Of a stretch of DNA of 7,586 nt, positions 5,171 through 7,586 are shown piece by piece; the first letter of the stretch is position 1; every line of letters starts with the position of its first letter. This DNA comes from Verrucomicrobiales bacterium (GTDB lineage: Bacteria; Verrucomicrobiota; Verrucomicrobiia; Verrucomicrobiales; DEV007), in the NCBI GenBank assembly GCA_023253615.1, contig JALRFZ010000786.1:1-7586 (forward strand). Direction: 5' to 3'. The notes under the pieces were generated by a model. It saw nothing but the letters and a program-made list of their open reading frames with translations. It had not been told where the DNA came from and did no database searches. Position numbers and translations under genes: made by a program.

Positions 5171-6610
5171 TCACCCCAAAATTCCCCGTACTACCTTGCC
5201 ATGCACATCCGTCAGCCGGAAATCGCGGCCTTGGTAGCGGTAGGTGAGTCGTTCGTGGTCGATCCCCAACAGATGCAGAAGCGTCGCGTTCAGGTCGTGA
5301 ATGTGAACGGGATCCTCCGTGATGTTGTAGGAAAAATCGTCGGTTGCGCCGTGCGTGTGTCCGGCCTTGATCCCCGCGCCGGCGAGCCAGAGCGTGAAAG
5401 AGCGGGGATGGTGATCCCGTCCGTAGTTGTCGGCGGTGAGTTCGCCCTGGCTATACACGGTGCGCCCGAATTCGCCTCCCCAGATCACGAGGGTGTCGTC
5501 GAGAAGACCGCGTTGCTTGAGATCTTTGATGAGCGCCGCCGAGGGCTGGTCGGTGTCGCGGCACTGCCCCCGGATTTGTTTGGGCAGGGCGTTGTGCTGG
5601 TCCCATCCCATGTGGAACAGTTGCACGAAACGCACGTCGCGCTCAATGAGGCGTCGGGCGAGGAGGCAGTTGTAGGCGTAGCTACCGCGGACGCGGGCGT
5701 CGGGTCCGTAGAGATCGAAGATCGACTTCGGTTCGCCGGAGAGGTCGGCGGCGTCGGGGACCGAGGTCTGCATGCGCGAGGCCATCTCATACTGGGCGAT
5801 GCGGGTGAGCGTTTCCGGATCGCCGAAGGCTTCGTGGTTCGCGCGGTTCAGATCGGCGATGGCCGCGAGATTTCTGCGGCGTCCGTCTTCAGTGACACCG
5901 GGGGGATTTTTGAGGAAAAGAACCGGATCGCCCGAGGAGAGGAATTTCACCCCCTGGTGCCGAGAGGGAAGGAAGCCGCTCCCCCAGAGTCTGTCATAGA
6001 GGGGCTGACAGTTGGGGCGTCCGCTCCCGCGGGAAAGGAGGACGACAAAAGCGGGCAGGTTTTCATTCTCCGTCCCGAGTCCGTAGCTAATCCACGAACC
6101 GAAGCTCGGGCGTCCCGCCTGCTCGGCGCCGGTCTGTAAAAAGGTGATCGCGGGATCGTGGTTGATCGCCTCGGTGTGCATGGACTTGATGTAGCAAAGG
6201 TCATCCGAGACGGAGGCGAGGTGGGGCATCAGCTCGCTCACGGTCGCGCCGCTCTGTCCGTGTTGGGCGAACTTGAAAATCGACGGGGCGATGGGAAAGC
6301 GGGCCTGCCCCGAGGTCATCGTCGTGAGGCGCTGCCCCTGCCGGATCGAGGCGGGCAACTCTTCGTTGAAGCGCTTTGCGAGACCGGGTTTGTGATCGAA
6401 GAGATCGATCTGGGAGGGGGCTCCGGACTGGCAGAGGTAGATGACGCGTTTGGCTTTGGCCTTTTCGCCGCCCAGGGCGCCGCCCCGGAGGAGGGACTCC
6501 AGTGCGAGGGAGCCGAGGGCGAGACGGGAGCCTCGACCGAGAAACTGGCGACGGGTGGGGTCTAACATGGCACCAAAGAGGGTTGGATCACCGGGGTGAG
6601 AGGGTTGCAT
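5171..6610 (-). CDS. DUF1501 family exported protein (Tat signal)
   Basis: A full-length 479-aa DUF1501 protein, a sulfatase/alkaline-phosphatase-like family expanded in Planctomycetota and Verrucomicrobiota. A twin-arginine signal is visible as [20 protein letters not shown] (18-37). Family signatures follow: [55 protein letters not shown] (332-340), [13 protein letters not shown] (372-384), [19 protein letters not shown] (397-415) and the ending [19 protein letters not shown]. His and Asp residues in WDQH, GGEFGRT and GRDHHP could bind metal, but no activity is established. The ATG at 6610 overlaps the end of the PSD1 gene by 23 bp; an ATG at 6568 (465 aa, [10 protein letters not shown]) is an equally possible start. 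Co-transcription with the PSD1 gene upstream is likely. Confidence 0.93.
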   Translation of the reverse strand: MQPSHPGDPTLFGAMLDPTRRQFLGRGSRLALGSLALESLLRGGALGGEKAKAKRVIYLCQSGAPSQIDLFDHKPGLAKRFNEELPASIRQGQRLTTMTSGQARFPIAPSIFKFAQHGQSGATVSELMPHLASVSDDLCYIKSMHTEAINHDPAITFLQTGAEQAGRPSFGSWISYGLGTENENLPAFVVLLSRGSGRPNCQPLYDRLWGSGFLPSRHQGVKFLSSGDPVLFLKNPPGVTEDGRRRNLAAIADLNRANHEAFGDPETLTRIAQYEMASRMQTSVPDAADLSGEPKSIFDLYGPDARVRGSYAYNCLLARRLIERDVRFVQLFHMGWDQHNALPKQIRGQCRDTDQPSAALIKDLKQRGLLDDTLVIWGGEFGRTVYSQGELTADNYGRDHHPRSFTLWLAGAGIKAGHTHGATDDFSYNITEDPVHIHDLNATLLHLLGIDHERLTYRYQGRDFRLTDVHGKVVRGILG

Positions 6611-7586
6611 CGAGGTTCAGGAGGATCTCGGCGATCTCGGTCCAGGCGGCGAGTTCGGCGGGATCTCCGGGAGCGGGGAGCGAGAGACGGCGGGCGAGCG
6701 GGGAAACTCTCTCCGCCGCGAGCGCGGGTGCTCCGGTGTGGCGCAGACGGTGGTCCTGCAGGGCCGTGAGCAGGATCTCCAACTCGTGCGGAGAAGGTTC
6801 GCCGATGAGGAGGGTCCGCCACATCGCGGAAAGGCGGGCGGGGTCATCCATGGATCCGAGTTCAAGGATCCGCTTCGCGAAGGTGAGCGCGGGCAGGGAA
6901 AAGTTGGGATCGTTCAGCGTCACGAGCGCCTGGAGCGGGGTGTTGGTGCTGCCGCGTCCGACGGAACAGGTTTCGCGTCCCGCCGCATCGAATAGGAGCA
7001 TGTTCGGCGGTGGGACGCTGCGTTTCCAGAGGGTGTAGAGACTGCGGCGGAACCGTCCCTCGCCGGTGTCGGCGACATAGCGGGTCGTGTTGCTGTTGAC
7101 TCCGGCGACGGCTTCCCAGAGGCCTCCGGGTTGCTCGGGCCGCACGGGAGGACCGCCGACGGTCTCGACGAGAAGACCGCCCGCCTCGAGGGCCTGGTCG
7201 CGGATCGCCGGAGCGGGGAGACGCTTGCGCGGGCCGCGGGCGAGGAGGCGGTTCCGCGGATCGCGTTCGTTCATTTCGTAGGGAATCGCGGAGCTTCGCC
7301 GGTAGGCGTCGGAAAGGACGAGGCGGCGGGCCATGGCCTTGAGATCCCACCCGCTTTCGATGAACTCGACCGCCAGATAGTCGAGCAGTTCGGGATGGCT
7401 CGGCTGGTCGCCCTGACGCCCGAAGTCCTCCGGCGTGGCGACGAGGCCGGTGCCGAAGAATTGCTGCCAGAGCCGGTTCACGGTGACGCGGGCGGTGAGC
7501 GGGTGACGGGGATCGACGAGCCAGCGGGCGAGGGCGAGACGGTTCCGCGGTTCCGACGCGGGGAGCGGGAGGGAGAGAAAGGCGGG
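6588..7586 (-). CDS. PSD1 protein, DUF1553 part (amino end outside window)
   Basis: The carboxyl-terminal 332 residues of a large PSD1 protein; the frame is open to the last base of the window, so amino-terminal PSCyt1 (cytochrome c-like) and DUF1549 domains are expected beyond it. DUF1553 is diagnostic: [20 protein letters not shown] (15-34), [14 protein letters not shown] (36-49), [19 protein letters not shown] (54-72), [18 protein letters not shown] (180-197), FDAAGRETC (199-207), [15 protein letters not shown] (215-229) and [10 protein letters not shown] close to the end. A GTG at 7481 could be mistaken for the start but is internal to the conserved VNRLWQQ motif. Family members are exported and nearly always sit beside a DUF1501 gene, as here; together they are proposed to act on polysaccharides or sulfated compounds outside the cytoplasm, without biochemical proof known to me. 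Confidence 0.94.
   Translation of the reverse strand, partial: PAFLSLPLPASEPRNRLALARWLVDPRHPLTARVTVNRLWQQFFGTGLVATPEDFGRQGDQPSHPELLDYLAVEFIESGWDLKAMARRLVLSDAYRRSSAIPYEMNERDPRNRLLARGPRKRLPAPAIRDQALEAGGLLVETVGGPPVRPEQPGGLWEAVAGVNSNTTRYVADTGEGRFRRSLYTLWKRSVPPPNMLLFDAAGRETCSVGRGSTNTPLQALVTLNDPNFSLPALTFAKRILELGSMDDPARLSAMWRTLLIGEPSPHELEILLTALQDHRLRHTGAPALAAERVSPLARRLSLPAPGDPAELAAWTEIAEILLNLDATLSPR

Noticed and set aside
4808..6139. 443-aa plus-strand open frame
   Set aside because: It overlaps the glycosyltransferase end in another frame and is antisense to the DUF1501 gene; both real genes have strong family motifs.
6588..7481. PSD1 protein starting at the GTG at 7481
   Set aside because: The frame continues in conserved DUF1553 sequence ([20 protein letters not shown]) to the window edge, so this codon is an internal valine.

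Overview
The window is GC-rich and looks like Verrucomicrobiota, less likely Planctomycetota. The reasons are a PSD1-type DUF1549/DUF1553 protein followed directly by a Tat-exported DUF1501 protein, a secreted PQQ-like beta-propeller starting DWPQWRGP, a GT4 glycosyltransferase with a GGMYCGSCLRDN amino end, and spacer repeats of the kind I associate with this superphylum. Assignment rests on gene families and repeat style only; no rRNA or tRNA gene is visible.

Layout: bases 1-280 hold no convincing gene, but contain a G-rich run able to form a G-quadruplex and a 12-bp tandem duplication. Next is a minus-strand regulatory block: a TetR-family repressor (1851 to 1294), an ECF sigma factor (1219 to 626) and a small uncertain ORF (622 to 281). 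Two near-identical copies of a semi-palindromic sequence (18 of 20 bases shared, inverted) lie in front of the repressor gene and in front of the sigma gene. The simplest reading is that the repressor controls both itself and the sigma factor. No zinc-finger anti-sigma gene is visible next to the sigma gene.

Bases about 1887-2199 are a 313-bp spacer filled mostly by interspersed-repeat material: two hairpins, a 30-bp imperfect direct repeat and a 9-bp tandem motif. This material reads through in frame into the repressor and falsely lengthens it at its amino end. A PQQ-like beta-propeller gene (3744 to 2200, minus) and a GT4 glycosyltransferase gene (3853 to 5160, plus) diverge from a 108-bp spacer that carries another copy of the repeat core.

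The glycosyltransferase gene converges, with only 10 bp between stop codons, on a minus-strand pair: a PSD1 protein running off the window end (7586 to 6588) and a DUF1501 protein (6610 to 5171), overlapping by 23 bp. These two families are habitually paired and are exported; a role in handling complex polysaccharides or sulfated substrates is often proposed but cannot be shown here. The most interesting candidate is the TetR/ECF-sigma switch with a duplicated operator. It is inferred from sequence pattern only.
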